Shown here one piece after another: positions 37,786 to 46,572 of a stretch of 64,000 nt of DNA. Numbering within the stretch: the first letter of the stretch is position 1; every line of letters begins with the position of its first letter. The notes below the pieces were generated by a model, which saw only the letters and a program-made list of their open reading frames with translations, made no database searches and was not told the origin of the DNA. This DNA comes from Chryseobacterium hagamense (GTDB lineage Bacteria > Bacteroidota > Bacteroidia > Flavobacteriales > Weeksellaceae): assembly GCF_007991455.1 (NCBI RefSeq), contig NZ_BJYJ01000002.1, positions 248,001 to 312,000 on the forward strand, written 5' to 3'. A program made the position numbers and the translations under genes.

Positions 37786-37796
37786 AAATAATAAAT

Positions 37797-38828
37797 ATGG
37801 AAAACTTAGATAACCCGAATCCGGAGCCTCAAAGCTTCATTAATCTTGATAAAAAAGAAGATCAGTTTCAGTCGCGGATTGATATGATCGAACTTCGTAC
37901 GAGCCTTGAAAAAGTAAAATCCGAAATTGCGAAAGTGATTGTCGGGCAGGAAAGTATGATTGAACATCTTTTGGCTGCACTCTTGTCTAATGGTCACGTC
38001 CTGATCGAAGGGGTACCGGGAGTCGCCAAAACCATTACGGCAAAGCTGTTGGCCAAGACCATCGATGTGGGGTTCAGCAGGATTCAGTTTACGCCGGATC
38101 TGATGCCTTCCGATATTTTGGGTACTTCTGTTTTCAGCGTGAAAAATTCGGAGTTTGAATTTAAAAAAGGGCCGATTTTCTCCAATTTTATCCTGATTGA
38201 TGAGATCAACAGGTCGCCGGCCAAAACCCAGGCTGCCCTGTTTGAAGTTATGGAGGAAAGGCAGATCACCATGGACGGAACCCGGTATATTATGGAAGAA
38301 CCTTTCCTGGTCGTTGCTACCCAAAACCCGATCGAGCACGAGGGAACCTACAGGCTTCCGGAGGCCCAGCTGGACCGTTTTTTATTCAAGATCAATGTCG
38401 GCTATCCGAACCTTGACCAGGAAATTGCCATCATCAGAAACCAGCACGAAAGCAAACAGGAAGATAAGACCGATGTAGTCCGGAAAGTCATTACCGCTCA
38501 GCAGCTGAAGAATTACCAGCATCTGGTTAAAGAAATCATTGTGGAAGCACAGCTGATGGAATATATTGCCAAAATTATCATCAACACCCGGGAAAACCAG
38601 TTCCTGTATCTGGGAGCTTCTCCGAGAGCGAGTCTGGCCCTGTTGACGGCTTCCAAGGCATTTGCCGCTTTAAGAGGAAGGGATTTCGTAACGCCGGAAG
38701 ACATCAAGGAAGCCAGCTATGCCGTATTAAGGCACCGGGTTATCGTTTCGCCGGAGCGGGAAATGGAAGGCCTGACGGCCGATGAAATCATCAGACAGAT
38801 TTTGGAAGGAATAGAAATTCCGAGATAG
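37797..38828 (+). CDS. MoxR family AAA+ ATPase
   Basis: From ATG 37797 (MENLDNPNPEPQSFINLDKK) the protein has 343 residues. It has Walker A (GVPGVAKT), Walker B (FILIDEINRSPAKTQAALFE), sensor ATQNPIEHEGTYRLPEAQLD and the C-terminal lid with GASPRASLALL. MoxR ATPases act as chaperones with von Willebrand or DUF58 partners; the DUF58 gene follows after 42 bases, as usual. The protein is cytoplasmic. A TTG 33 bases upstream is not favoured. Confidence 0.93.
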   Translation: MENLDNPNPEPQSFINLDKKEDQFQSRIDMIELRTSLEKVKSEIAKVIVGQESMIEHLLAALLSNGHVLIEGVPGVAKTITAKLLAKTIDVGFSRIQFTPDLMPSDILGTSVFSVKNSEFEFKKGPIFSNFILIDEINRSPAKTQAALFEVMEERQITMDGTRYIMEEPFLVVATQNPIEHEGTYRLPEAQLDRFLFKINVGYPNLDQEIAIIRNQHESKQEDKTDVVRKVITAQQLKNYQHLVKEIIVEAQLMEYIAKIIINTRENQFLYLGASPRASLALLTASKAFAALRGRDFVTPEDIKEASYAVLRHRVIVSPEREMEGLTADEIIRQILEGIEIPR

Positions 38829-38870
38829 AAACCAGTAGAGGGCTTTCCTCTCAGATAAAGCATATAGTCA

Positions 38871-40193
38871 ATGAAGAACTTATACCTCAATACACGCTTT
38901 TTCTTCGCACTCATCGCAGTGGGGATACTGTATGTTTTTGCCTTCTTTTTTCCGTGGATGATGATCGTTGCCCATATGGTTCTGCTGCTCTGTTTTCTGG
39001 CGGCAATGGTCGACGGGCTTCTCATCTTCAATCAAAAAAACGGAATTTCAGCCCAGAGAATCCTGCCTGAAAAACTGTCGAACGGCGATGAAAACCCGGT
39101 GAAAATCGATATCAGAAATAATTACGGATTTACGATCCATGCCAACGTCATTGATGAAATTCCGTTCCAGTTTCAGAAAAGGGATTTTTTAATCAAAAAG
39201 AAAATTGAAGCCGGAAAAAACAATTTTTTTCAGTATATCCTTGAGCCGAAGGAGAGAGGAGAATACAACTTCGGAAGCCTGAATATTTACGTTTCGTCGC
39301 CTCTGGGTTTGGTCTCTAAAAGGTTCAGCTTTCAGAAAGATGCGAATTTACCGGCTTATCCGTCATTTATCCATCTGAGGAAATATGAGCTGATGGCCTT
39401 GCAGAGCGAATTTCTTTTAGGGGGAATTAAAAGGATCAGAAAGCTCGGCCACACCATGGAATTTGAGCAGATCAAAGACTATGTGCCGGGCGATGATATC
39501 CGGACGATCAACTGGAAGGCGACGTCCAAAACAAACCGTCTGATGGTTAACCAGTTCCAGGATGAAAAATCCCAGCGTATTTTCATGCTGATTGATAAAG
39601 GACGAACCATGAAAATGCCGTTTAAAGGGTTAAGCCTGCTGGACTACTCAATCAATGCGGCGATGGCTTTGTCCCATATCATTCTTAAAAAAGGCGACCG
39701 TGCCGGGATGATGACCTTTTCCAAAAAAACGGAAAATAAAGTGGCTGCAGAAAACAAATCGGGACAGCTGAGGAAAATTTCGGAAGCCCTGTATAACATC
39801 AAAACGGATTTTTTTGAAAGCGATTTCAACAGGCTATACCAGGATGTGAAATATTCTCTGAACCAAAGAAGCCTGGTTTTGCTTTTTACCAATTTTGAAA
39901 CCCTGGATGGCCTCAACCGCCAGCTCAAATATCTGCGCGGAATCGCAAAAAACCATTTGCTGGTCGTCATCTTTTTTAAAAACTCAGAACTGCAGACCCT
40001 TATTCATAAAAATCCTGAAAGCACCCAGGAAATCTACGATGAAATTATTGCTGAAAAATTTGAGTTTGAGAAAAAACTGATTATCCAGGAGCTCAGAAAA
40101 TACGGGATCTACTCAGTGTATACCCTTCCCGAAAACCTGAATGTAGATGTCATTAATAAATACCTGGAGATCAAAGCCCGGGGGATTTTGTAA
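38871..40193 (+). CDS. DUF58 domain protein (MoxR partner)
   Basis: The 440-residue protein has two N-terminal membrane helices (FFALIAVGILYVFAFFFPWM and HMVLLLCFLAAMVDGLLIF) and the DUF58 hallmark PGDDIRTINWKATSKTNRLM near residues 203-223, followed by a von Willebrand A-like region with IFMLIDKGRTMKM. It should be recruited by the MoxR ATPase. It is the last gene of the cluster; the stop is followed by the heptanucleotide tandem repeat leading to the OsmC gene. Confidence 0.9.
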   Translation: MKNLYLNTRFFFALIAVGILYVFAFFFPWMMIVAHMVLLLCFLAAMVDGLLIFNQKNGISAQRILPEKLSNGDENPVKIDIRNNYGFTIHANVIDEIPFQFQKRDFLIKKKIEAGKNNFFQYILEPKERGEYNFGSLNIYVSSPLGLVSKRFSFQKDANLPAYPSFIHLRKYELMALQSEFLLGGIKRIRKLGHTMEFEQIKDYVPGDDIRTINWKATSKTNRLMVNQFQDEKSQRIFMLIDKGRTMKMPFKGLSLLDYSINAAMALSHIILKKGDRAGMMTFSKKTENKVAAENKSGQLRKISEALYNIKTDFFESDFNRLYQDVKYSLNQRSLVLLFTNFETLDGLNRQLKYLRGIAKNHLLVVIFFKNSELQTLIHKNPESTQEIYDEIIAEKFEFEKKLIIQELRKYGIYSVYTLPENLNVDVINKYLEIKARGIL

Positions 40194-40200
40194 ATTTGAA

Positions 40201-40242
40201 TAAGCAATAAGCAATAAGCAATAAGCAATAAGCAATAAGCAA
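40201..40242 (+). repeat. Perfect heptanucleotide tandem repeat (TAAGCAA)6 at the osmC-type start
   Basis: Six exact copies of TAAGCAA end at the A of the ATG at 40242. The array fills the gap between the DUF58 stop and this start, so copy number changes would alter leader length but not the frame. Confidence 0.95.
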
Positions 40243-40667
40243 TGAAAATAACACTCAACCGAATCAACGACGATTTTTTATTTGAATGTACCAATGCCCA
40301 GGGAAATTCCATTTTATTGGATAATACGACACAGCCTGGCGCAAAAGGAGTCTCCCCGATGGAAAGCGTATTGATGGCAGTCGCCGGATGCAGCGGAATC
40401 GATGTGGTAGCAATCCTGAAGAAGCAGCGTCAGGAAATTACGGGTTTTCAGGCTGAAGTGGAAGGTGAAAGAATTCCTGTGGAAGATGCAAAGCCTTTCA
40501 GGTCCATCAAGGTGAAATTTCTGCTGGAAGGAAACATCGATCCTAAAAAAGCGTACAAAGCGGCACAGCTGTCCTTCGAAAAGTACTGCTCGGTTTCCAA
40601 GACGCTGGAGCCGAATGTAGAAATTGGCTACGAAGTATTCGTGAACGGAACAATAGCAGAGAGCTGA
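40242..40667 (+). CDS. OsmC family protein
   Basis: OsmC-type proteins use paired cysteines to reduce organic hydroperoxides. The 141-residue protein shows the fold with GVSPMESVLMAVAGCSGIDV (first Cys near residue 46) and LSFEKYCSVSKTLEPNVEIG (second Cys near 113). The length is normal. It follows the DUF58 gene after the tandem repeat and ends at a strong bidirectional terminator. It is cytoplasmic. Confidence 0.92.
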   Translation: MKITLNRINDDFLFECTNAQGNSILLDNTTQPGAKGVSPMESVLMAVAGCSGIDVVAILKKQRQEITGFQAEVEGERIPVEDAKPFRSIKVKFLLEGNIDPKKAYKAAQLSFEKYCSVSKTLEPNVEIGYEVFVNGTIAES

Positions 40668-40686
40668 AATTACCTTTACCAAAATC

Positions 40687-40722
40687 AAAACCCCGGTCAG
40701 AAACTATTCCGACCGGGGTTTT
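40687..40722. terminator. Bidirectional terminator between osmC-type gene and T9SS gene
   Basis: A perfect 12-bp stem, AAAACCCCGGTC with GACCGGGGTTTT, around a 12-base loop. With A and T tracts on both sides it can serve the convergent genes ending at 40667 and 40743. Confidence 0.85.
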
Positions 40723-40742
40723 CGTATGAATGTGTAAACTAT

Positions 40743-42431
40743 TTATTTTTTAATTGTTTTCATACTCTTTACCGAACCGTCTTTCATGGTTAAGGTCAGA
40801 ATATACATTCCCGATTTTACTCCGCCCAGGAATAACTCAGAAGACGGATTGTCAATGGTTTTTACCACCACTCCCGAAGGATCGGTTATCACCGCTTTTT
40901 TCACGTTTTCCGCTTTCTCCAGATACAGGGTATCGGCAAATGGATTCGGATATGCGATTTTTTCATTTCCTTTGGCGCTTACTTCATTGGTTGCTAATGC
41001 GGAAACAGGCTGCAGCGTCACGGTTACCGTAAAAGTTCCGTTATCTACTTTGTTATAATTAGTTCCACATCCTGAACCTCCGTATTCTCTCCATGCTCTA
41101 ATTTCAAAATTTACTGTTCCGGTAAGGTTATTCGCCAAAGTAAGTCCCGTTCTGTTATAAGAAAACGTTCCGCCGTTACTACCGGTTCCTGAAGATATGG
41201 AAGCTTCAGTATTACTATTATTCGTACAGGCCAGCAGACTTCGCTGTTCAGACATCCATCCGCCGCCCGCAGCAGTCATAGTATAAGAAACTGAAGTGTT
41301 CTGTACTTTATAACCTGCAGGGATAACAATACTTAATGCTCCTGGACATGAAGTTGCAGATGCTGTTGTAACACCGGAATCATCATATAAGGTACTGATG
41401 TCGCCTGCCGTATATGTAGCTGAAAGCTGTCCCGGTACAAACTGCTTCAGTCTCCAGAAACTTTGTGAAGAGCCGCCGCAGTTGGAGCGTACCCAGAAAT
41501 AATACGTCTGTCCTGTGGTCAGGGAAGTTCCCAGATTTACCGAAGTTCCGGAAGGTACCGTGCCCGTAGGCGTTGTGGTCGCTGTAGGAGCAGTAGAAGA
41601 AGTGGTTAAGTAATATTGGTATCCTGAAGCCGGAGCACCGCTTGCCGGAGCGGTCCAGCTCAGGGTAGCACCGGTCATGGTGGTGGTTGCCATGATATTG
41701 TCAGGGGTTCCGCAAGGGTTGTAGGCATTGGCCGAGAACCCGAAGATATTAGGAATTCCTCCAGTTCCTGTTTTGGTTACGGTTACGCTCTTTACGCTTT
41801 TGGATTGGTTGGCAGCAGAGATGGCTAAAGGAAGTTGATACAGTCTCGGATTGGTTCCGGAACCGGACTCAAGATTGTCATTGGTCTTGTTGATCCTTCC
41901 GATTCCCTGGATCGCATAGCTGCTTCCTCCGTACCAGTCGGAAATAGCAATGCCGGTAAAGGTTTGTGTGGTATTGTCCGTAAAATTCACAGTCGCATCT
42001 ACCGTACAGTCTCCGCTTCCACCGGTGGCCAGCATATACACCACACTTGCAGCAAGAGGGTTTGAAAACTGTAAAGTTCCGCTGTCATTGGCATTCTGCA
42101 GCCTTAAAGAGTTATTGGCGCTGTAAGATCCCATTTGATAAGTCAGTCCGGGAGTAGAGGTAACGGCAGAACTGATCATGCCATTAGTCGGAAGGCCATA
42201 GGTAAGTGCTGCACTGGTTGCCGTGAGTTTGAAATCCTGGGAAACAAATGCATAGTTTACGCCATCCACATCATTGGTGGTGGATGAAGCAGAAGGACCA
42301 ACCCCATTGGCAATTACATCTGCATTAAACCCGCTTTGAACGGTAAAGGGTTGATAATCCTGTGCATACAGGCAATTCGTAAAAAGGCCGGCAGCCATCA
42401 GGCCGGCAGAAATGAGTAGTTTTCTTTTCAT
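40743..42431 (-). CDS. T9SS-sorted secreted protein with fibronectin type III domain
   Basis: The 562-residue protein has a signal peptide (MKRKLLISAGLMAAGLFTNC) and an N-terminal beta-sandwich of about 220 residues. An Fn3 domain lies at about 242-330 (DNIMATTTMTGATLSWTAPA, TYYFWVRSNCGG), followed by a further beta domain. The C-terminal T9SS type A sorting domain starts near residue 490 (IAYPNPFADTLYLEKAENVK) and ends SMKTIKK. It should be secreted or surface-displayed. No catalytic motif is evident; carbohydrate binding or adhesion is a guess. Confidence 0.83.
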   Translation of the reverse strand: MKRKLLISAGLMAAGLFTNCLYAQDYQPFTVQSGFNADVIANGVGPSASSTTNDVDGVNYAFVSQDFKLTATSAALTYGLPTNGMISSAVTSTPGLTYQMGSYSANNSLRLQNANDSGTLQFSNPLAASVVYMLATGGSGDCTVDATVNFTDNTTQTFTGIAISDWYGGSSYAIQGIGRINKTNDNLESGSGTNPRLYQLPLAISAANQSKSVKSVTVTKTGTGGIPNIFGFSANAYNPCGTPDNIMATTTMTGATLSWTAPASGAPASGYQYYLTTSSTAPTATTTPTGTVPSGTSVNLGTSLTTGQTYYFWVRSNCGGSSQSFWRLKQFVPGQLSATYTAGDISTLYDDSGVTTASATSCPGALSIVIPAGYKVQNTSVSYTMTAAGGGWMSEQRSLLACTNNSNTEASISSGTGSNGGTFSYNRTGLTLANNLTGTVNFEIRAWREYGGSGCGTNYNKVDNGTFTVTVTLQPVSALATNEVSAKGNEKIAYPNPFADTLYLEKAENVKKAVITDPSGVVVKTIDNPSSELFLGGVKSGMYILTLTMKDGSVKSMKTIKK

Positions 42432-42612
42432 AAATTTTTTTATTTTTTATAGTGCTAATATAGGGAATTTGATGTTAAAAATTCAGTTGATGTCCCTGTT
42501 TTGTATTAAATTTTCTAAGAATGGGTGTGATATCTATTGAATTATTTATTTTAAATAGATTTTGGCTATGGAATCCTTATAATCAATTTGTATAAATAAT
42601 ATGATAAGTCCT

Positions 42613-42641
42613 TAAAAAAGCCTCCCGCAAACGGAAGGCTT
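42613..42641 (-). terminator. Terminator after the GH63-like gene
   Basis: On the minus strand AAGCCTTCCG pairs with CGGGAGGCTT (one G-T wobble, 4-base loop) and runs into TTTTT. Confidence 0.85.
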
Positions 42642-42665
42642 CAGATATGGATTAAGATGTTTTAT

Positions 42666-45278
42666 TTAGTTTTGTCTCGGCTTTAAAAGCTTGGCTACAG
42701 TAGCCGTCCAGCCGGTTTGGTGGGATGCGCCGACGCCCCGGCCGTTATCCCCATGAAAATATTCGAAGAAAGTGATATAATCTTTGAAGTTTTCATCGTA
42801 ATTGAATTTGGCATTGCCACCATTGAAAGGCCTCTGGCCTACTTCATCTTTCAGAAAAATGGAGCAGAGTCTGTTGCTGACATCCTGAGCTACTTCATCA
42901 AGATTTTTCATTTCCCCGCTTCCGGTAGGTAATTCGACCTTCAAGCTGTTCCCGTAGTAAAAATGGAATCTTTGCAGGCTTTCCACGATCAGGAAATTGA
43001 TAGGAAACCAGATCGGTCCCCTCCAGTTGCTGTTTCCGCCGAACATCCGGCTGTCGCTTTCCGCCGGGGTGTAATACACGACATTTTCTACGCCGTGCAC
43101 CGAAAATTTAAACGGGTTTTCTTCGTAGACTTTCGACATGGCGCGGATTCCGTACCGGCTCAGGAATTCCTTTTCGTCCAGCATCCGTGATAAAACTTTG
43201 GTCAGCCGGGTCTTACGCAGAATGCTCATCAGGTGCTTCCGGCCATGGCCTTCCTCTTCCCAGTGGGAGACCAGTTTGGTAAGTTCCGGTTTGTTTTTCA
43301 GTACCCAGTCCATCCGCTCCACAAAATTCGGCATCTTATCGAGCAGGTGATGATCAATGATTTCCACGGCAAACATCGGAATCAGCCCGACAATACTCCT
43401 TAGGCGGAGCGATGCACTTTCGCCGTTACCCAGCTGGAGCACATCGTAGAAAAAGCCATCTTCTTCATTCCATAGTCCCTCGGTACCGTCACCCAGGTTT
43501 TCCATAGCTTCCGCAATATAAAGGTAATGCTCGAAAAATTTAATGGCCATATCTTCATACACCTGATAATACTGGGCAAGTTCCATGGCGATCCGCATCA
43601 TATTCAGGGCGTACATTGCCATCCAGCTGGTACCGTCGGCCTGTTCCAGATGCTGGCCGTCCTTCAGGACCATATTCCGGTCAAAAGCCCCGATGTTATC
43701 AAGCCCAAGGAAGCCTCCTCCGAAGATATTCTTACCGTTCTTATCTTTCCGGTTTACCCACCATGTAAAATTCAGAAGCAGTTTCTGGAAAACTTTTTCC
43801 AGAAACAGAAGGTCGGGTTTGCCGTTCTGCTTCTCATCAATTTTGAAAACCCGGAAGCACGACCAGGCGTGTACCGGCGGATTGACATCGCTGAGGTTCC
43901 ATTCATAGGCAGGCAGCTGCCCGTTAGGGTGCATATACCATTCTTTCGTCAACAGAAGAAGCTGTCCCTTTGCAAATTCCGCATCGATAAGGGCAAACGG
44001 TACACAATGGAAAGCAAGGTCCCAGGTAGCGTACCAGGGATACTCCCATTTGTCCGGCATCGAAATAATGTCTTTATTGTGAAGGTGATTCCACTCCGTA
44101 TTTCTTACATAATGGTTGAAATCGCGTGGCGCCGCAAAATTGGGATCGCCTTTCAGCCATTTTCCTACATTGTAATGGTAAAACTGCTTATTCCAGAGAA
44201 GTCCTGCAAATGACTGGCGCTGTACATTTCTTTCGTCAGCATCTGTGATATCGCTCTGAATTTCATCATAAAATTCCCGGGCTTCAGCAATTCTGGTCTC
44301 AAAAATTTTATCAAAATCTTCAAAAGGCTCATCCAGATCATTAGGCGACAATCTGAAATCAAATACTTTTGAAGATCCGGCCGCAATGGTTTCATTAATC
44401 AGAAAAGAAGCTTTTGATCCTCTTTTTTCAGGATTTACCGTATTGCTCCCGTAAATAATATAGTCGTTGATTCCGTCTTTAAAATAGGTACTTCCCGGGT
44501 AAGGGGCTCCGTACAGTTTGGGATGATTGGTTTCGTTTTCGCAGAAAACACTTTCTGCACGCATGTTTCTCGAGTAGAATTTTTTGATCTCGATACTGTC
44601 ATGGTTAATATTGATGCAGCCTTCATGCGAAGCGTTCGTCTGCCCTTTATAGGTATTGTAACCCCAGGTCCAGTTGTTCCTGAACCACACGGTCGGGGCC
44701 ACCACGATCGGGGCATCGGCCTGGCTGCGGTTGCATACCGTAACACGGACTAAAAAATCATTATGGTCTGCCTTTGCATATTCAATAAAAATATCGAAAT
44801 ATTCATCCTTATCGAAAATTCCGGTATCGAAAATCTCATATTCCGGCTGCTTTTTGCTCCGTCTTGCATTTTCGGAGCGGATTTCATCATAAGGAAATTC
44901 ATTGATGGGATATTTATACACCATTTTCATGTAACTGTGGGTCGGTGTGTTATCCAGGTAGTAAAAGATTTCCTTGATGTCTTCCCCATGATTGCCCTGG
45001 GGGTTGCTGAGGCCAAAGAAACGCTCTTTTACGATTTTATCTTTTTTGTTCCAGAAGGAGAGGGCGAAACAGAAAATCTGCTTGGCATCGGAGATTCCGG
45101 CAATACCCTCTTCACCCCACCGGTAGGCATAGCTTTCTGCATTGTTATGATTGGCGAAATTCCACGCATCGCCATTGGGACTGTAGTCTTCACGCACATT
45201 TCCCCACTGCCGGTTGCTTACATAAGGTCCCCAGTTTTTCCAGTTGCTGTCCTGTAATCTTTGTTTTTCTACAATCAT
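42666..45278 (-). CDS. GH63/MGH1-like glucosidase
   Basis: This 870-residue cytoplasmic protein (no signal peptide) has the (alpha/alpha)6-barrel pattern of the GH63/mannosylglycerate-hydrolase group: YPWYATWDLAFHCVPFALID, GQLPAYEWNLSDVNPPVHAW and FGGNSNWRGPIWFPINFLIV. Members hydrolyse alpha-glucosides, with retained acidic residues in the TWD and EWNLSD regions that match catalytic positions of YgjK-type enzymes. The N-terminal about 300 residues form the beta domain. Substrate specificity is unclear: short alpha-glucans, trehalose-like or glycerate glucosides are all possible. It is monocistronic, with a strong terminator. Confidence 0.83.
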   Translation of the reverse strand: MIVEKQRLQDSNWKNWGPYVSNRQWGNVREDYSPNGDAWNFANHNNAESYAYRWGEEGIAGISDAKQIFCFALSFWNKKDKIVKERFFGLSNPQGNHGEDIKEIFYYLDNTPTHSYMKMVYKYPINEFPYDEIRSENARRSKKQPEYEIFDTGIFDKDEYFDIFIEYAKADHNDFLVRVTVCNRSQADAPIVVAPTVWFRNNWTWGYNTYKGQTNASHEGCININHDSIEIKKFYSRNMRAESVFCENETNHPKLYGAPYPGSTYFKDGINDYIIYGSNTVNPEKRGSKASFLINETIAAGSSKVFDFRLSPNDLDEPFEDFDKIFETRIAEAREFYDEIQSDITDADERNVQRQSFAGLLWNKQFYHYNVGKWLKGDPNFAAPRDFNHYVRNTEWNHLHNKDIISMPDKWEYPWYATWDLAFHCVPFALIDAEFAKGQLLLLTKEWYMHPNGQLPAYEWNLSDVNPPVHAWSCFRVFKIDEKQNGKPDLLFLEKVFQKLLLNFTWWVNRKDKNGKNIFGGGFLGLDNIGAFDRNMVLKDGQHLEQADGTSWMAMYALNMMRIAMELAQYYQVYEDMAIKFFEHYLYIAEAMENLGDGTEGLWNEEDGFFYDVLQLGNGESASLRLRSIVGLIPMFAVEIIDHHLLDKMPNFVERMDWVLKNKPELTKLVSHWEEEGHGRKHLMSILRKTRLTKVLSRMLDEKEFLSRYGIRAMSKVYEENPFKFSVHGVENVVYYTPAESDSRMFGGNSNWRGPIWFPINFLIVESLQRFHFYYGNSLKVELPTGSGEMKNLDEVAQDVSNRLCSIFLKDEVGQRPFNGGNAKFNYDENFKDYITFFEYFHGDNGRGVGASHQTGWTATVAKLLKPRQN

Positions 45279-45430
45279 GTTTTCAACAGTTTCCTTACGA
45301 AGTTAGCTTTTTTTGAAAAAAATTCCAACCCTTATCATTTAAATTATCTTTAATATTTCCCGGAGAGCCTTCTGTTGATGCGTCTTTGAATGTTAAATTA
45401 AATTTTTATAAAAATGTAAAAGAAAAGTTC

Positions 45431-45438
45431 TATCTTTG
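45431..45438 (+). promoter_or_regulatory. -7 promoter box of the methionine operon
   Basis: TATCTTTG matches TAnnTTTG exactly and lies 30 bases before the riboswitch. A clear -33 TTG is not seen at the right spacing. Confidence 0.6.
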
Positions 45439-45467
45439 CACCATTCGTTCATTCAAATATTGAAAAT

Positions 45468-45572
45468 GTTATCAAGAAAGGTTGAGGGATTAGACCCTGT
45501 GAAACCTTAGCAACCCTTTGCGCAAGCAATGAAGGTGCTACGTTCTACCAGAATTATTTTTGGACAGATAAC
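45468..45572 (+). ncRNA. SAM-I (S-box) riboswitch
   Basis: The P1 helix GTTATC (45468-45473) pairs with GATAAC (45567-45572). Between them are the conserved S-box elements AAGAAAGGTTGAGGG, GACCCTGTGAAACCTTAGC with AACCC, and AAGGTGCTA followed by TTCTACCAGA. The element senses S-adenosylmethionine and shuts off the methionine genes downstream when SAM is abundant. No intrinsic terminator was seen between it and the start at 45633, so control may act on translation. Confidence 0.93.
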
Positions 45573-45632
45573 TTACTGAAGTTCTTTTCAGCCATTTCCT
45601 GTGGCATTTTCAATGATATTAAAATAATAAAA

Positions 45633-46571
45633 TTGAAAGCAGAACTTAAAACCATTCCTTTTTCGTACCGTACCGGTTCCGGTAAAGAATACCGCATTCC
45701 GTTGAGCTGTCAGCTCTTCGGAAAAGACCTGTTTTCTGCCCCAATCATTCTGGTGAACCATGCGCTGACGGGAAATTCGGAAGTTGCCGGCGAAAACGGA
45801 TGGTGGAAAAGGTTAATCGGTGAAAACCAGGCGATCGATACGAACCGTTATACGGTATTGTGCTTTAATATCCCCGGAAACGGCTATGATGATTTTTTTA
45901 TTGATGCATACGAAGATTTTACGGCGGCAGACATTGCCGGTATTTTCCTTAAAGGTCTTGAACTGTTAAATATTAAAAAGTTGCATGCACTTATCGGCGG
46001 TTCCCTGGGCGGCGGGATCGGCTGGGAAATGCTGGTTAAAAATCCTGTACTGTCTGAAATTTTCATTCCGATTGCCTGCGATTTCAGGACTCACGACTGG
46101 CTTCATGCCCAATGCCTGGTGCAGAAATTCTTGCTGAATCAGGAAGAGGAACCACTACAGAAAGCGCGAATCCACGCAATGCTGTGCTACCGGACTCCGG
46201 AATCACTGAATGAAAGATTCAGAAACAGATACAATGCCGAAAAGCACCGGCTGGAATCGGAAGACTGGTTGACCTATCATGGGGATGCATTAAACGAAAG
46301 ATTTAGTTTAAAGTCCTACAAGCTGATGAACCATCTGCTGATGAATATTAATGCTGATGAAACAAAGCTAAAAGATATAACGTCCGGAATACACCTGATC
46401 TCGGTAGACACCGATCTCTTCTTTCCGGCTTCGGAGATGCGGATGTGCTACCGGAAGCTGAAAGAAAATAAAAAGAGGGTTTTCTGTCACGAAATACAGT
46501 CAATTCACGGGCATGATGCCTTTTTAATGGAATACGAACAATTGAATACGATCATAAAAAACATTTTGTAA
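45633..46571 (+). CDS. metX: Homoserine O-acetyltransferase-like (MetX) alpha/beta-hydrolase
   Basis: MetX acylates homoserine from acetyl-CoA at the entry to methionine synthesis. The 312-residue protein is shorter than the usual 340-380 residues. It shows VNHALTGNSEV, the nucleophile motif IGGSLGGGIGWEM, an Asp in VDTDLFFP and the catalytic His in IHGHDAFL. The start is TTG at 45633: upstream ATG 45612 is in frame but blocked by a stop, so no ATG is available. It sits about 60 bases after the SAM-I riboswitch and 1 base before the homoserine dehydrogenase gene. Confidence 0.87.
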   Translation: MKAELKTIPFSYRTGSGKEYRIPLSCQLFGKDLFSAPIILVNHALTGNSEVAGENGWWKRLIGENQAIDTNRYTVLCFNIPGNGYDDFFIDAYEDFTAADIAGIFLKGLELLNIKKLHALIGGSLGGGIGWEMLVKNPVLSEIFIPIACDFRTHDWLHAQCLVQKFLLNQEEEPLQKARIHAMLCYRTPESLNERFRNRYNAEKHRLESEDWLTYHGDALNERFSLKSYKLMNHLLMNINADETKLKDITSGIHLISVDTDLFFPASEMRMCYRKLKENKKRVFCHEIQSIHGHDAFLMEYEQLNTIIKNIL

Positions 46572-46572
46572 G

